Below, piece by piece: positions 42,845 through 50,396 of a stretch of DNA of 64,000 nucleotides. The translations under genes were made by a program, and so were the position numbers. The notes below the pieces were generated by a model, which saw nothing but the letters and a program-made list of their open reading frames with translations, ran no database searches and was not told where the DNA came from. Source of the DNA: Methanobrevibacter millerae (lineage in GTDB: Archaea > Methanobacteriota > Methanobacteria > Methanobacteriales > Methanobacteriaceae); contig SUTF01000007.1 in the NCBI GenBank assembly GCA_015063005.1, positions 62,001 through 126,000 of the forward strand, in the 5' to 3' direction. The first letter of the stretch is position 1; each line of letters begins with the position of its first letter.

Positions 42845-42918
42845 AGTTCTTCCTAGATGTGCCGAACAATTGGAAGATCACACATAATATGATAAGAAAA
42901 ACATCATCTAGGAGAACT
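42845..42918. repeat. Long inverted repeat after the zinc-ribbon gene
   Basis: AGTTCTTCCTAGATG (42845-42859) pairs with CATCTAGGAGAACT (42905-42918): 14 bp with a single bulged T and a 45-base loop. It starts two bases after the stop codon of the gene at 41998. It may be a transcript-end structure or the ends of a tiny mobile element; no T-run follows, and no target-site duplication was seen. Confidence 0.55.
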
Positions 42919-43106
42919 TGTATATTATTTTGTTTATTATCTTATTTAAATCTTTTTAATTATTAAATGAAGTCAATATTGTTCTATGTTTGTAAAATTA
43001 CTTTGTTTAAGTAATATTTACTTCAGCTAAAACTTTCATCAATAACTATTTAAAGTAATGTGTATAAATTATTGGTAAAAGGTAAATATTTTTTGAGGTT
43101 AAAATC

Positions 43107-43739
43107 ATGGGAATATGTCCTAATTGCGGAAGCTGGATTGATGAGGGAGACATTTGCAATTGCTGCGGAGGAAGCGGATACTACTGTCCTGATGATGAAT
43201 TGGAGGATACGCCTAATTTCGTGATAGAGCTTCCAAAAGCCACTGAATTGGTTGAAAATGAAAGATATCATGAGGCACTCGACATTGTAGATAAATATCT
43301 TGAATATGATATGCACGCCCATCAGTTCTGGAACCTTAAGGGAATAATCATGAAAAACATTGCAGATGACGATTCAGATACCAGATTTGCCCAATCTGTT
43401 GAATGCTACAGAAAGGCACTGAAGGAAAAGGATATCTGCCTTTACAGAAACAACATGTCAATAACTTTCAGTGACTGGGCATGGTATCTGATTGACAGAA
43501 GAAACTATGTTGTGGCTCTTGAAAAGGCTAATGAAGCTATTGAATTTGCCTGTGAAGATGCTGATCTTGCCTATGCATTCAATGTGAAGGCAGTGGTGTA
43601 CAACAGGTACGGTGCTCGTGAATTGGCGATGAAATTCTATGATTTGGCATTGGAATATGACCCTGAAAACGAAGTCTATAAGGAAAACAAGACCAATTTT
43701 TATAAAGCCGTTGACTATAAATATGGTAGTGGCCATTAA
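43107..43739 (+). CDS. Zinc-ribbon protein with TPR-like repeats
   Basis: A 210-residue cytosolic protein. Its N-terminus CPNCGSWIDEGDICNCCGG (residues 4-22) is the same ribbon type as in 45014 (CPDCGGWIDEGDCSCSCG). From about 45 on, three or four TPR-like helical pairs follow (ENERYHEALDIVDKYLEYD; AYAFNVKAVVYNRYGARELA; FYDLALEYDPENEVYKE). It is 18 bases upstream of an anchored surface protein gene. It could be a scaffold; the function is unknown. Confidence 0.75.
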   Translation: MGICPNCGSWIDEGDICNCCGGSGYYCPDDELEDTPNFVIELPKATELVENERYHEALDIVDKYLEYDMHAHQFWNLKGIIMKNIADDDSDTRFAQSVECYRKALKEKDICLYRNNMSITFSDWAWYLIDRRNYVVALEKANEAIEFACEDADLAYAFNVKAVVYNRYGARELAMKFYDLALEYDPENEVYKENKTNFYKAVDYKYGSGH

Positions 43740-43757
43740 ATTAATTAAGGTGAAAAT

Positions 43758-44261
43758 ATGAATTTCAAAAATATCATATTGGTTATAGCTATTATTGTGG
43801 TTGTAATGGGTGCTGCAGCCTTTCTGATGTCTCATAAGGCACATCCAAAAGATGACTCAAGAATTTCAATGGTCAGCGCCAGCAACCTTACTGAAGGGGA
43901 CAACTTCACTGTCAAGCTGACTGATATCAATGGAACTGCGCTTCCAAATCAGAATTTGAATATAATAATTGTTGGTGACGGAGGAAATTCCACCCAGATG
44001 AATCTGACAACAAACAGCACAGGTGAGGCGAGCTTTGAGCTTGACGGTTCAACATTCGGAAACTGTGCAGTAAAAGTAAAATACAGCGGAAATGACAAGT
44101 ATAATGGATGCAACTTCACCGACAACATCAGAATCAATCAGAAAGTCGTGATAATCCAGACCAACCAGACCACTTTCAACAACACAACAAACAATACCTA
44201 TACTTCCTATTCATATTATGACGACGAAGTCGTAACGACTACATACAATGAATATTACTAG
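43758..44261 (+). CDS. N-terminally anchored Ig-like surface protein, Asn/Thr-rich
   Basis: A 167-residue anchored protein: hydrophobic segment 5-25 (NIILVIAIIVVVMGAAAFLM), Ig-like domain about 33-128 (SNLTEGDNFTVKLTDINGTA, TNSTGEASFELDGSTFGNCA, YSGNDKYNGCNFTDN) and a Thr/Asn-rich, Tyr-rich tail. At least nine NxT/S sequons suggest heavy N-glycosylation. It pairs with the zinc-ribbon gene 18 bases upstream. Confidence 0.77.
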   Translation: MNFKNIILVIAIIVVVMGAAAFLMSHKAHPKDDSRISMVSASNLTEGDNFTVKLTDINGTALPNQNLNIIIVGDGGNSTQMNLTTNSTGEASFELDGSTFGNCAVKVKYSGNDKYNGCNFTDNIRINQKVVIIQTNQTTFNNTTNNTYTSYSYYDDEVVTTTYNEYY

Positions 44262-44390
44262 CTTTACCAATAATGGATAATCCTGATTAAAAAGACATGC
44301 ATTTGGTTGAACAGCTGAATGTCGTTATCAGAAACTAAAATTAATGTCCTTGCAGAGATGTTCTTAAAAATACTCAGACATTAATTTTTT

Positions 44391-44915
44391 TTATTTTAAT
44401 ATTTCAGTCATTATACTTTCTCCAAGATGCCTTGATTCATCGCTGATGACGGCAAATATGATTTTGATATCCCAGTCGGGATTGTCATCCAAAAAGTCAC
44501 GGCAGCTTTGAATAGCTATTTTCCATGCCTGCTTTTTCGGATATCCATATATTCCTGAGGATATTAATGGAAAAGCTATTGAATGGCAGTCATTTTCTTT
44601 TGCCAGTTTCAGGGATTTTGTGTATGCGCCGGATAGAAGTTCCGCTTCGTTTGCATCTCCGCCATGCCAAACTGGGCCGACTGCATGTATGACGTATTTT
44701 GCCTTGAGATTGAATCCGGGTGTTATTGCGGCACTTCCGGTTTCGCATCCTCCAATCTCGTCACATGATTCCTGCAGTTTTTCAGGTCCTGCCTTTCGAA
44801 ATATTGCTCCGCATACTCCTCCGCCTTCTTTTAGCTGGCTGTTTGCCGCATTGACTATTGCATCACTATCCAATTCTGTTATGTCAATCTGTTTTACTTG
44901 TATTTTTCTTTTCAT
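44391..44915 (-). CDS. Macro domain protein (ADP-ribose binding / deacetylase type)
   Basis: A 174-residue macro domain of the MacroD/YmdB type. The ADP-ribose site is complete: DAIVNAANSQLKEGGGVCGA (about 18-37) and SSGIYGYPKKQAW (about 118-130). The family removes O-acetyl-ADP-ribose or mono-ADP-ribose from proteins or DNA. No ADP-ribosyltransferase gene is visible nearby. It is transcribed against the anchored/zinc-ribbon genes around it. Confidence 0.92.
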   Translation of the reverse strand: MKRKIQVKQIDITELDSDAIVNAANSQLKEGGGVCGAIFRKAGPEKLQESCDEIGGCETGSAAITPGFNLKAKYVIHAVGPVWHGGDANEAELLSGAYTKSLKLAKENDCHSIAFPLISSGIYGYPKKQAWKIAIQSCRDFLDDNPDWDIKIIFAVISDESRHLGESIMTEILK

Positions 44916-45013
44916 TAATCATCACTTCCCATTAAATATATTTGATACAAAACATTTATATGTGTTTGTGTATAAATTATTATTAAGTTATTATTTATTG
45001 TGAGGTGGCGATT

Positions 45014-45808
45014 ATGGGAATATGTCCAGATTGCGGAGGATGGATTGATGAAGGAGACTGCTCATGCAGCTGCGGTTCAACAAGATATATGGATGATGAC
45101 CGTGAAGATGATGACAGTTACGATTACAGCGGCTCTTCAACGAGCTGGGGCTGGCAATATGTTCCTTCCCAAACTTTTAATGAACCGGTTAACGAAAACA
45201 CGAAGGAAAATGAGATATTGAGAGGTCGAAGTGAATGGGAAATAGACCAAATATTGAAAAAACAGCGCGAAGAGAAAGAAAAACAGCGTAAAGAGAAAGA
45301 AAAACAGTTTGAAGAGAAAAGAAAACGCGCTCAAATGGAGTTTGAAATCAGACAATACGAAGCCCGAAAAAGGTGGGAAAAAGAGCAGAACGAAAAGAAT
45401 CCTGATTATCTTGCCACACAGATTGGAAAAGTCAAGCGCAAGGTAATTGCAAACAAGATTCTTCTCATTTCAGGTCCAGATCATCTCACTGGAATTCAAA
45501 AAAAGGTTGACAATGGATTTGGTGAAGTCATAAGGCTTCAAAATAAGCTTTCCCAATTTGACATTGATGAAAGTGATGACTATGAGGCTTTGGATGAGGA
45601 AATCAGGACTCTCAAAAAGGAAAACAAGTCAATCTCATATATCATTGACCATATCGATGAGGCATACAGCGCAAATGCAAAAGAGGTATTGCACAGAAAC
45701 ACGCAGAGACTAAATTGTCTGGAAGAGAAATTCGACAGCCTATATCCCAAAAGGGGACTTTTCAAAAAAAGGGACAGAACAAAAAGGACAAGGATAACCC
45801 TTGAATGA
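45014..45808 (+). CDS. Zinc-ribbon protein with long coiled coil
   Basis: A 264-residue protein. CPDCGGWIDEGDCSCSCG (residues 4-21) is closely related to the ribbon of 43107. An acidic/Ser linker follows. Residues ~73-125 are a highly charged coiled coil with near-repeats of EKEKQRK. A second helical region (about 140-250) ends LFKKRDRTKRTRITLE. The start is ATG 45014, not the GTG at 45005, which belongs to the GAGGTG Shine-Dalgarno. An anchored protein gene follows 13 bases downstream. Confidence 0.73.
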   Translation: MGICPDCGGWIDEGDCSCSCGSTRYMDDDREDDDSYDYSGSSTSWGWQYVPSQTFNEPVNENTKENEILRGRSEWEIDQILKKQREEKEKQRKEKEKQFEEKRKRAQMEFEIRQYEARKRWEKEQNEKNPDYLATQIGKVKRKVIANKILLISGPDHLTGIQKKVDNGFGEVIRLQNKLSQFDIDESDDYEALDEEIRTLKKENKSISYIIDHIDEAYSANAKEVLHRNTQRLNCLEEKFDSLYPKRGLFKKRDRTKRTRITLE

Positions 45809-45821
45809 TGATGGTGTTAAA

Positions 45822-46187
45822 ATGGATTTAAATAAAATAATAATTATTTTGATTGCCGTATTGGCCATAATTGCCTGCGGACTGATTTTTACAATGAACG
45901 GCCATGAGGCACCAGCCGCAAACAGCACTGCAAACGTTTCTCAAAATGTCACAGTCGAGAAAATTTCTGCTGAAGATGAAAGCCCTCAGCAAAGCAGCGG
46001 CAGTTCCTCCAGCAGCACCCACAAGGTCATGGGTGAGGACGGCTATTACTACATTGTTGATGATAATGGAAACATACTGGAAAGCCTTGGACCGAGCAAA
46101 AAGCATTATCCTAACGGAGACAGGGGCCAGAGCAGCGTAGAATATTCCGATGCGGAGCCAGCATATAAATATATGGACAAGTCATAA
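45822..46187 (+). CDS. Small N-terminally anchored surface protein
   Basis: A 121-residue protein: MDLNKI, then hydrophobic segment 6-26 (IIIILIAVLAIIACGLIFTM), a Thr/Ser-rich linker with VEKISAEDESPQQSSGSSSS, and a short C-terminal domain (GYYYIVDDNGNILESLGPSK). It is a close relative of 49335: both share V(E/D)K(I/V)S and a THK/IHK phrase after the Ser run. No Ig-like domain is present. ATG 45822 has GGTGTT upstream. Confidence 0.72.
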   Translation: MDLNKIIIILIAVLAIIACGLIFTMNGHEAPAANSTANVSQNVTVEKISAEDESPQQSSGSSSSSTHKVMGEDGYYYIVDDNGNILESLGPSKKHYPNGDRGQSSVEYSDAEPAYKYMDKS

Positions 46188-46383
46188 TGAGGATGTTGTG
46201 ACTGCTCGTATTGATGGAATGATATGTCGGGCAGAAGAAGCAGGTTTTGAAAAAGGTCGTGAAGAGGGTATTAAATCAAATAAATTTAAAACTGCTAGAA
46301 TCATGTTTGATAAGGGATTTTCAGTTGAAGATATTGTTGAAATTACAGGATTATCCGAAAAAAGTATTTTAAATAGTTTATAA
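46186..46383 (+). pseudogene. C-terminal remnant of an Rpn/PD-(D/E)XK nuclease-type transposase protein
   Basis: The frame encodes about 65 residues: ARIDGMICRAEEAGFEKGRE, a Lys-rich helix, then FDKGFSVEDIVEITGLSEKS. The end is the characteristic C-terminal tail of the Rpn/PD-(D/E)XK nuclease family (KGREEG repeats plus a small GLS...I helix-turn-helix). The catalytic N-terminal ~200 residues are missing; upstream sequence is the intact anchored-protein gene. It is therefore a relic of a mobile-element-type gene. Confidence 0.65.
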
Positions 46384-46919
46384 GTAACTATTTAATTCTT
46401 TTTTTAATTTTTGGTATTGAAAATTTTTATCATGCGGTATTTTTTTCTAAGGTTTTTGGCGATAGGGAATTTAAATCATATTTTGGGAAATGGATTTTGC
46501 CATTGCCTCATTTAATTTTTTTCCATTTTTCTAGATATCTTCCAGATTTTGCATCTCTTTTCTAGGTCAATCCTATTATAACTATGTTATTAATTGAAAT
46601 TGTTTAATTATTAGTAAAATTATAAAACAGTTCGTTAATTATAATATGGATTTTACACTGACTGATTACTATTTTTTTAATTTTTAGTTAAAATGTATAA
46701 CTTTATATATTATGAAGGATTATATAAAGATAAGCTATAGTAATGGCTCAATTTTAAGATGTTGAAAAATGGGTATTTTCAATTCAATATGAGAGGTAAA
46801 TTATAAGAAAATTATTTAAATACTTTAACTGGTGATATCATGAAGGAAAAATCGATTTTATTTGCAGCTAGCATTTTAGACTCCCCCACATCGAGGCTCT
46901 AGTTAATGGTTGTGTTCAA
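46384..46919. other. AT-rich spacer with one SD-preceded mini-ORF
   Basis: 536 bases without a standard gene. TATA-like stretches occur near 46703-46712 and 46722-46735. GGTGATATC precedes a 20-residue frame MKEKSILFAASILDSPTSRL (46840-46902) ending in TAG; it could be a leader peptide or the start of a decayed gene. The GC-richer CTCCCCCACATCGAGGCTCT inside it stands out from the AT-rich surroundings. The real gene starts at 46920. Confidence 0.4.
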
Positions 46920-47528
46920 ATGGGTTTAAAAGATATTATTTTAGTACTAATACTTATTTTTATTTTTGGAATCGTGATTTTCGGTTCACTTGGCAGCTTT
47001 TTAAGCAATGTAAATACTGCCGTAACTGATGTTGCGGATGCAGTTGCCGAGGATGAAAGTTTTTCAGTTGATTTTTTACAGAAAAACAGTCAGTCAATGC
47101 TTTATAAGGAACATTCAGACAATGATGGTTTAGGCGGAAGTTCTTCAGGCAAGCAGTCTTCTAGTGGAAGTTCTTCAGGTGCAAGTTCTTCAGGCAAGCA
47201 GTCTTCAGGTGGAATTTCTTCGTTCGTAGGCAGTTCTCAAAACTCTTTTTCTAATAATGATGCAGGAAACAAGGATGCTTCAAATAATGATAAATCAGAT
47301 AATGAATCTTCATTCTGGAACATTATAGATATCCTAGGTCCTAAAAGCGAATCATCAAAGACTGAATATGACGACTATCAGATAGATAAGGAAACAGGCA
47401 TGTTTGACTCAGAAGGAAATCCGATATTCTTAAGCATTGTTTCAACAAGCGGAGGACAGATGGAACCTGGAATATATGAAGTGTACTGGTCAGAACTTCA
47501 TGTGTTCAACTACACCAAAATCAAATAG
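46920..47528 (+). CDS. Anchored surface protein with Ser-rich repeat linker
   Basis: A 202-residue protein: N-terminal hydrophobic anchor (about 5-29, DIILVLILIFIFGIVIFGSL), then a Ser/Gly low-complexity segment (about 76-105) built of tandem SSSGKQSSSG-like units, an Asn/Asp/Ser-rich region and a C-terminal domain (about 150-202) with YQIDKETGMFDSEGNPIFL and EPGIYEVYWSELHV. It ends 2 bases before the Cas6-like gene, so both are on one transcript. Its surface role is inferred. Confidence 0.72.
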   Translation: MGLKDIILVLILIFIFGIVIFGSLGSFLSNVNTAVTDVADAVAEDESFSVDFLQKNSQSMLYKEHSDNDGLGGSSSGKQSSSGSSSGASSSGKQSSGGISSFVGSSQNSFSNNDAGNKDASNNDKSDNESSFWNIIDILGPKSESSKTEYDDYQIDKETGMFDSEGNPIFLSIVSTSGGQMEPGIYEVYWSELHVFNYTKIK

Positions 47529-47530
47529 GG

Positions 47531-48178
47531 ATGATTGGATTGTCTCGCGTCAAGATCTATTTCAAGGGATATGCAAGCAGAAACATACAGAAGAACTTCG
47601 ATGATTACATGTCTTATCTCTTTCACGAAAAGGTAAATGAACTCTTTAGAGGTACTGAATTCGAGGACTTTCGTTTTTTTACCTTTTCAGGATTCAGAAT
47701 CGAAAACCGCATTATCAATTTCATCGTATCAAGCGTCAGCGATGAATTCATAAGGATGCTGGTATCCGCATTCGTGATGGGCGAAAGCATAATATTCAAC
47801 AACTGCAAGCTTGAAATAGTTAAAGCGGAATTTCTGCCAAGGCCTATTCTTAAAAACGGTGAAGCATCATTCATCACGGCTTCACCAATATTTCTTGCCG
47901 ATTGCCTTGTAATGGATAATCTCGGAGATATTCTGGAGGATTTGCTGATACAAAACTTCTGCGACTATTTCAACAGGCAAAGAGGAGACCTTCACTGTGA
48001 GTTCTATTCCCGCCATGACCACTACGGCACATACAGCGAAGAGAGCGAAACTTTCAGGAACTACTACTATAACATAGATATTGTAATGAAAGGCAGCCCA
48101 GAGCTTATAGCCTTTGCATATGACGTTGGACTTGGAAACAGCAACAATCAGGGATTTGGAATGCTGGACATATATTAG
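47531..48178 (+). CDS. Cas6-like CRISPR-repeat RNA endonuclease, stand-alone
   Basis: A 215-residue protein with two RAMP/ferredoxin-like halves. FFTFSGFRIENR (49-60), FITASPIFLA (114-123) and above all the Gly-rich loop near the end, VGLGNSNNQGFGMLDIY (199-215), match Cas6 signatures (GxGxxNxxGFGM). Cas6 cuts pre-crRNA within repeats. The segment aligned with the catalytic His of Pyrococcus Cas6 seems to lack His; His32 or others might substitute. No CRISPR repeats and no other cas gene are in the window. It lies 2 bases after an anchored surface protein gene and 9 before a membrane protein gene. Activity is unproven. Confidence 0.85.
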   Translation: MIGLSRVKIYFKGYASRNIQKNFDDYMSYLFHEKVNELFRGTEFEDFRFFTFSGFRIENRIINFIVSSVSDEFIRMLVSAFVMGESIIFNNCKLEIVKAEFLPRPILKNGEASFITASPIFLADCLVMDNLGDILEDLLIQNFCDYFNRQRGDLHCEFYSRHDHYGTYSEESETFRNYYYNIDIVMKGSPELIAFAYDVGLGNSNNQGFGMLDIY

Positions 48179-48187
48179 GTGTTTAAA

Positions 48188-48508
48188 ATGAACAGTAATG
48201 ACTCAAGCAAGCATCTTTTTTTATATCTGGTTTTGGGATCATTCATCATGTTTTTCATGATAGTCTTTCTTTTTTCGTTTTTCAATCAGAGAAGCATGAT
48301 TTTTCTGGTAATCATTTTTGGATTTCTGGTGTTTTTTTCTGTGATTTTCAAATGGTTCAAAAAGGAAAACAAAAATACGATTGATTTTTTAAATCAGGAA
48401 AGCAAATCGAAGGTGCAGTTTGCATCAAAAGTAGATTATCAAGAAGAAAAGCTTTACAGCCTGAACGGAAGCTATCCTCAAAAATATTCCAGGCTAAAAA
48501 AGCTTTAA
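48188..48508 (+). CDS. Two-segment membrane protein downstream of the Cas6-like gene
   Basis: A 106-residue protein with two hydrophobic helices (about 10-34 and 38-56; FIMFFMIVFLFSFFNQRSMI then IIFGFLVFFSVIF) and a basic, helical cytosolic tail (KENKNTIDFLNQESKSKVQF). No family was recognised. Start ATG 48188 has AGGTG upstream; the GTG at 48179 belongs to that site. It is third in the operon with the anchored protein and the Cas6-like protein. Confidence 0.66.
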   Translation: MNSNDSSKHLFLYLVLGSFIMFFMIVFLFSFFNQRSMIFLVIIFGFLVFFSVIFKWFKKENKNTIDFLNQESKSKVQFASKVDYQEEKLYSLNGSYPQKYSRLKKL

Positions 48509-48518
48509 CTATTTTTTT

Positions 48519-49232
48519 TTAAAATTCATTGACTATTGCCAATGCGTTAAGGGACCTTGGAAAGCCGATATATGGCAGAATTACAGTTATTGCAGAGATA
48601 AGTTTCTCTTTTGTGTTTCCAACATTCAGGTTTGCTTGGATGTGGCTCCTAAGCTGGTTTTCACAGCCTCCAAGTGTTGCGATGAATGTGAATGTTATCA
48701 GTTCCCTTTCAGCGTCATTCAATCCGTCACGTGTGTAGAAGTCTCCGAAGCAGTATCCCTCAAGGAATGTGTTGATATGCTTCTGGCCTTCAGGTGCATT
48801 GTCGTTCATAGCCTGAATCATCTCTTTGCCGAAATATCTGTCCTGTATTTCACGTCCTTTTTCGTACCTGTTTTGGGAATCTGTATTTGAACGCTTTTTC
48901 ATGGGCATCACTATTTCCTTTTTCTTGAATACCTTGATTACAACTCCAAAAAAGTTGTGTGCACGTCCGAATCCTACATAGGGCACAGACTGGTAAAGCA
49001 GTTCCTTGACCTCTTCGGCAGTGATGTATTTGCCTACTGCTGAGAGCAAAATCTTTTTAAATGCCTTGGGTGACTGGCATGCAATAAGTGATGCCAATGT
49101 TACCAAAACAGACTCTTTTTGTGTAAGTGTAGAGTATTTGAATACTTCATCATATGCAAAGTTTTTGAAAATTTCATGAAATTCCGGGTCGTTACTTTCT
49201 ATTCTTTCAAAATTGTCAAATAGGTCGTTCAT
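48519..49232 (-). CDS. Carboxymuconolactone decarboxylase (AhpD-like) family protein
   Basis: A 237-residue all-alpha protein with two CMD/AhpD-like domains (about 25-105 and 135-232). The second has ERELITFTFIATLGGCENQL followed by RSHIQANLNVG; a His is kept but the CxxC pair of true AhpD peroxidases is absent (single Cys), so peroxidase chemistry of the AhpD kind is doubtful. The function is unknown beyond the family. It converges on the membrane protein gene at 48188. Confidence 0.86.
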   Translation of the reverse strand: MNDLFDNFERIESNDPEFHEIFKNFAYDEVFKYSTLTQKESVLVTLASLIACQSPKAFKKILLSAVGKYITAEEVKELLYQSVPYVGFGRAHNFFGVVIKVFKKKEIVMPMKKRSNTDSQNRYEKGREIQDRYFGKEMIQAMNDNAPEGQKHINTFLEGYCFGDFYTRDGLNDAERELITFTFIATLGGCENQLRSHIQANLNVGNTKEKLISAITVILPYIGFPRSLNALAIVNEF

Positions 49233-49334
49233 TGTATCACAGACTTATATTTGGAATTTCCACTATAAAAATTCTGAATTTTTCATAAGGCAAAAGGTAA
49301 TATTTAATAGAAATTATATTCATAACTTAATAAC

Positions 49335-49709
49335 ATGGACAACAAGAATATAGTTATAATAATTTTAGTTTGCGTAATTGTGGCGCTGGTGGCATATGTT
49401 GCAGTTTCAGGCATGTCATCAAAGCCAACCCAGACCAATCAGTCTGTCAATAACACCACACAATCACTGACTGTGGATAAGGTCTCCTCAGATGATCAAT
49501 CCGGCAGCAGTTCCTCTGGCAGCTCAAGCAATAATGGCATACACAAGGAGCATTTGAACGGCGGAGATGTTGCAGTTGACAGCAATGGAATGGTTGTAGG
49601 CCATTACAATTCTAAAGGAGAATATGTGCAGGGCGGACAAATGGCAGGTTCCACAATAGAAGAGGCCAGAGCATTTGATGAGCAGGTAAGCAAGTATGGA
49701 ATGCAATGA
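49335..49709 (+). CDS. Small N-terminally anchored surface protein
   Basis: A 124-residue protein: MDNKNI, hydrophobic segment about 5-25 (NIVIIILVCVIVALVAYVAV), a Thr/Asn linker, a Ser run, then IHKEHLNGGDVAVDSNGMVV and a polar tail. It is closest to 45822 (shared T-V-(D/E)-K-(V/I)-S and HK after the Ser run), suggesting gene duplication. Its TGA overlaps an ATG (ATGA) that could start trmO. Confidence 0.72.
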   Translation: MDNKNIVIIILVCVIVALVAYVAVSGMSSKPTQTNQSVNNTTQSLTVDKVSSDDQSGSSSSGSSSNNGIHKEHLNGGDVAVDSNGMVVGHYNSKGEYVQGGQMAGSTIEEARAFDEQVSKYGMQ

Positions 49710-49729
49710 AAAGCAATTTGCGTGATATT

Positions 49730-50122
49730 ATGGATGAGGAAATAATTTTCAGGCCAATAGGGTATGTGCAATCTCCTTATGATGATGTTTCAAACATGCC
49801 TAAATCCACAAGGCAATCTGGAGATGTTGAGGCCAAAATGATTATAAATGAGGAGTATATTGAAAGCATGTCAAGCATGAAGGCTGGCGAGGAGTATATG
49901 GTGCTCTTTTATTTCCACAAGTCAAAAGGATTTAAGCAGAGGGTTCCTTTCATGGGAAACGGTCCAATTAAGGGACTCTTTTCAACTCATGCGCCGAACA
50001 GGCCAAATCCCATTGGAGTTTCAACAATCAGGATTAAGGAAATTGACGGCAATGTCATCACATTCACAGGCGTTGACATGCTTGACGGAACTCCTGTTTT
50101 AGACATTAAAGATATTTTGTAA
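49730..50122 (+). CDS. trmO: tRNA (N6-threonylcarbamoyladenosine(37)-N6)-methyltransferase TrmO family
   Basis: A 130-residue protein of the TrmO/UPF0066 (VirR/YaeB) family that uses SAM to N6-methylate t6A37 in tRNA. FRPIGYVQSPYDD is the SAM-binding start. STHAPNRPNPIGVSTIRIKE and the end GVDMLDGTPVLDIKDI are the signature motifs. ATG 49730 gives the usual N-terminus; ATG 49706, overlapping the preceding stop, would add eight residues and is a possible alternative. A tRNA-modification gene inside a run of surface-protein genes is a chance neighbourhood as far as I can tell. Confidence 0.9.
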   Translation: MDEEIIFRPIGYVQSPYDDVSNMPKSTRQSGDVEAKMIINEEYIESMSSMKAGEEYMVLFYFHKSKGFKQRVPFMGNGPIKGLFSTHAPNRPNPIGVSTIRIKEIDGNVITFTGVDMLDGTPVLDIKDIL

Positions 50123-50396
50123 TGTAGATGTCAACTTGAAATAATGTTTAATATTTCATAATGATTAACTAAATTGACATTTACTGTCATAAAAATTAAC
50201 ATGTGTTGAATAGCTAGTGGTTATATTGGAGCTGTCTTTTAGCAAAATGACATTTGTTGATGATCAGTTCACTATAATCATTTTTCTTGAAATTTTTTCA
50301 ATATTCATGATAATCTCTCCTATATGATAAGCATTATTTGCGAGTATGTCTAAAATATATTTAAGGAGAACAATTTTGTTTTAACATGGTGATAAA

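Noticed and set aside
46900-49000. CRISPR array near the Cas6-like gene
   Set aside because: No run of 25-40-base direct repeats with equal-length spacers is present in this region or anywhere else I read in the window; the only close repeats are within the Ser-rich coding segment at about 47140-47225.
48519-49232. AhpD-type alkylhydroperoxidase for the CMD protein
   Set aside because: The CxxC catalytic pair required for that activity is absent; only one Cys is near the conserved His.
50123-50396. Small gene in the 274-bp gap after trmO
   Set aside because: Only a 26-codon plus-strand frame without a Shine-Dalgarno and a 14-codon minus-strand frame were found; neither has supporting features.
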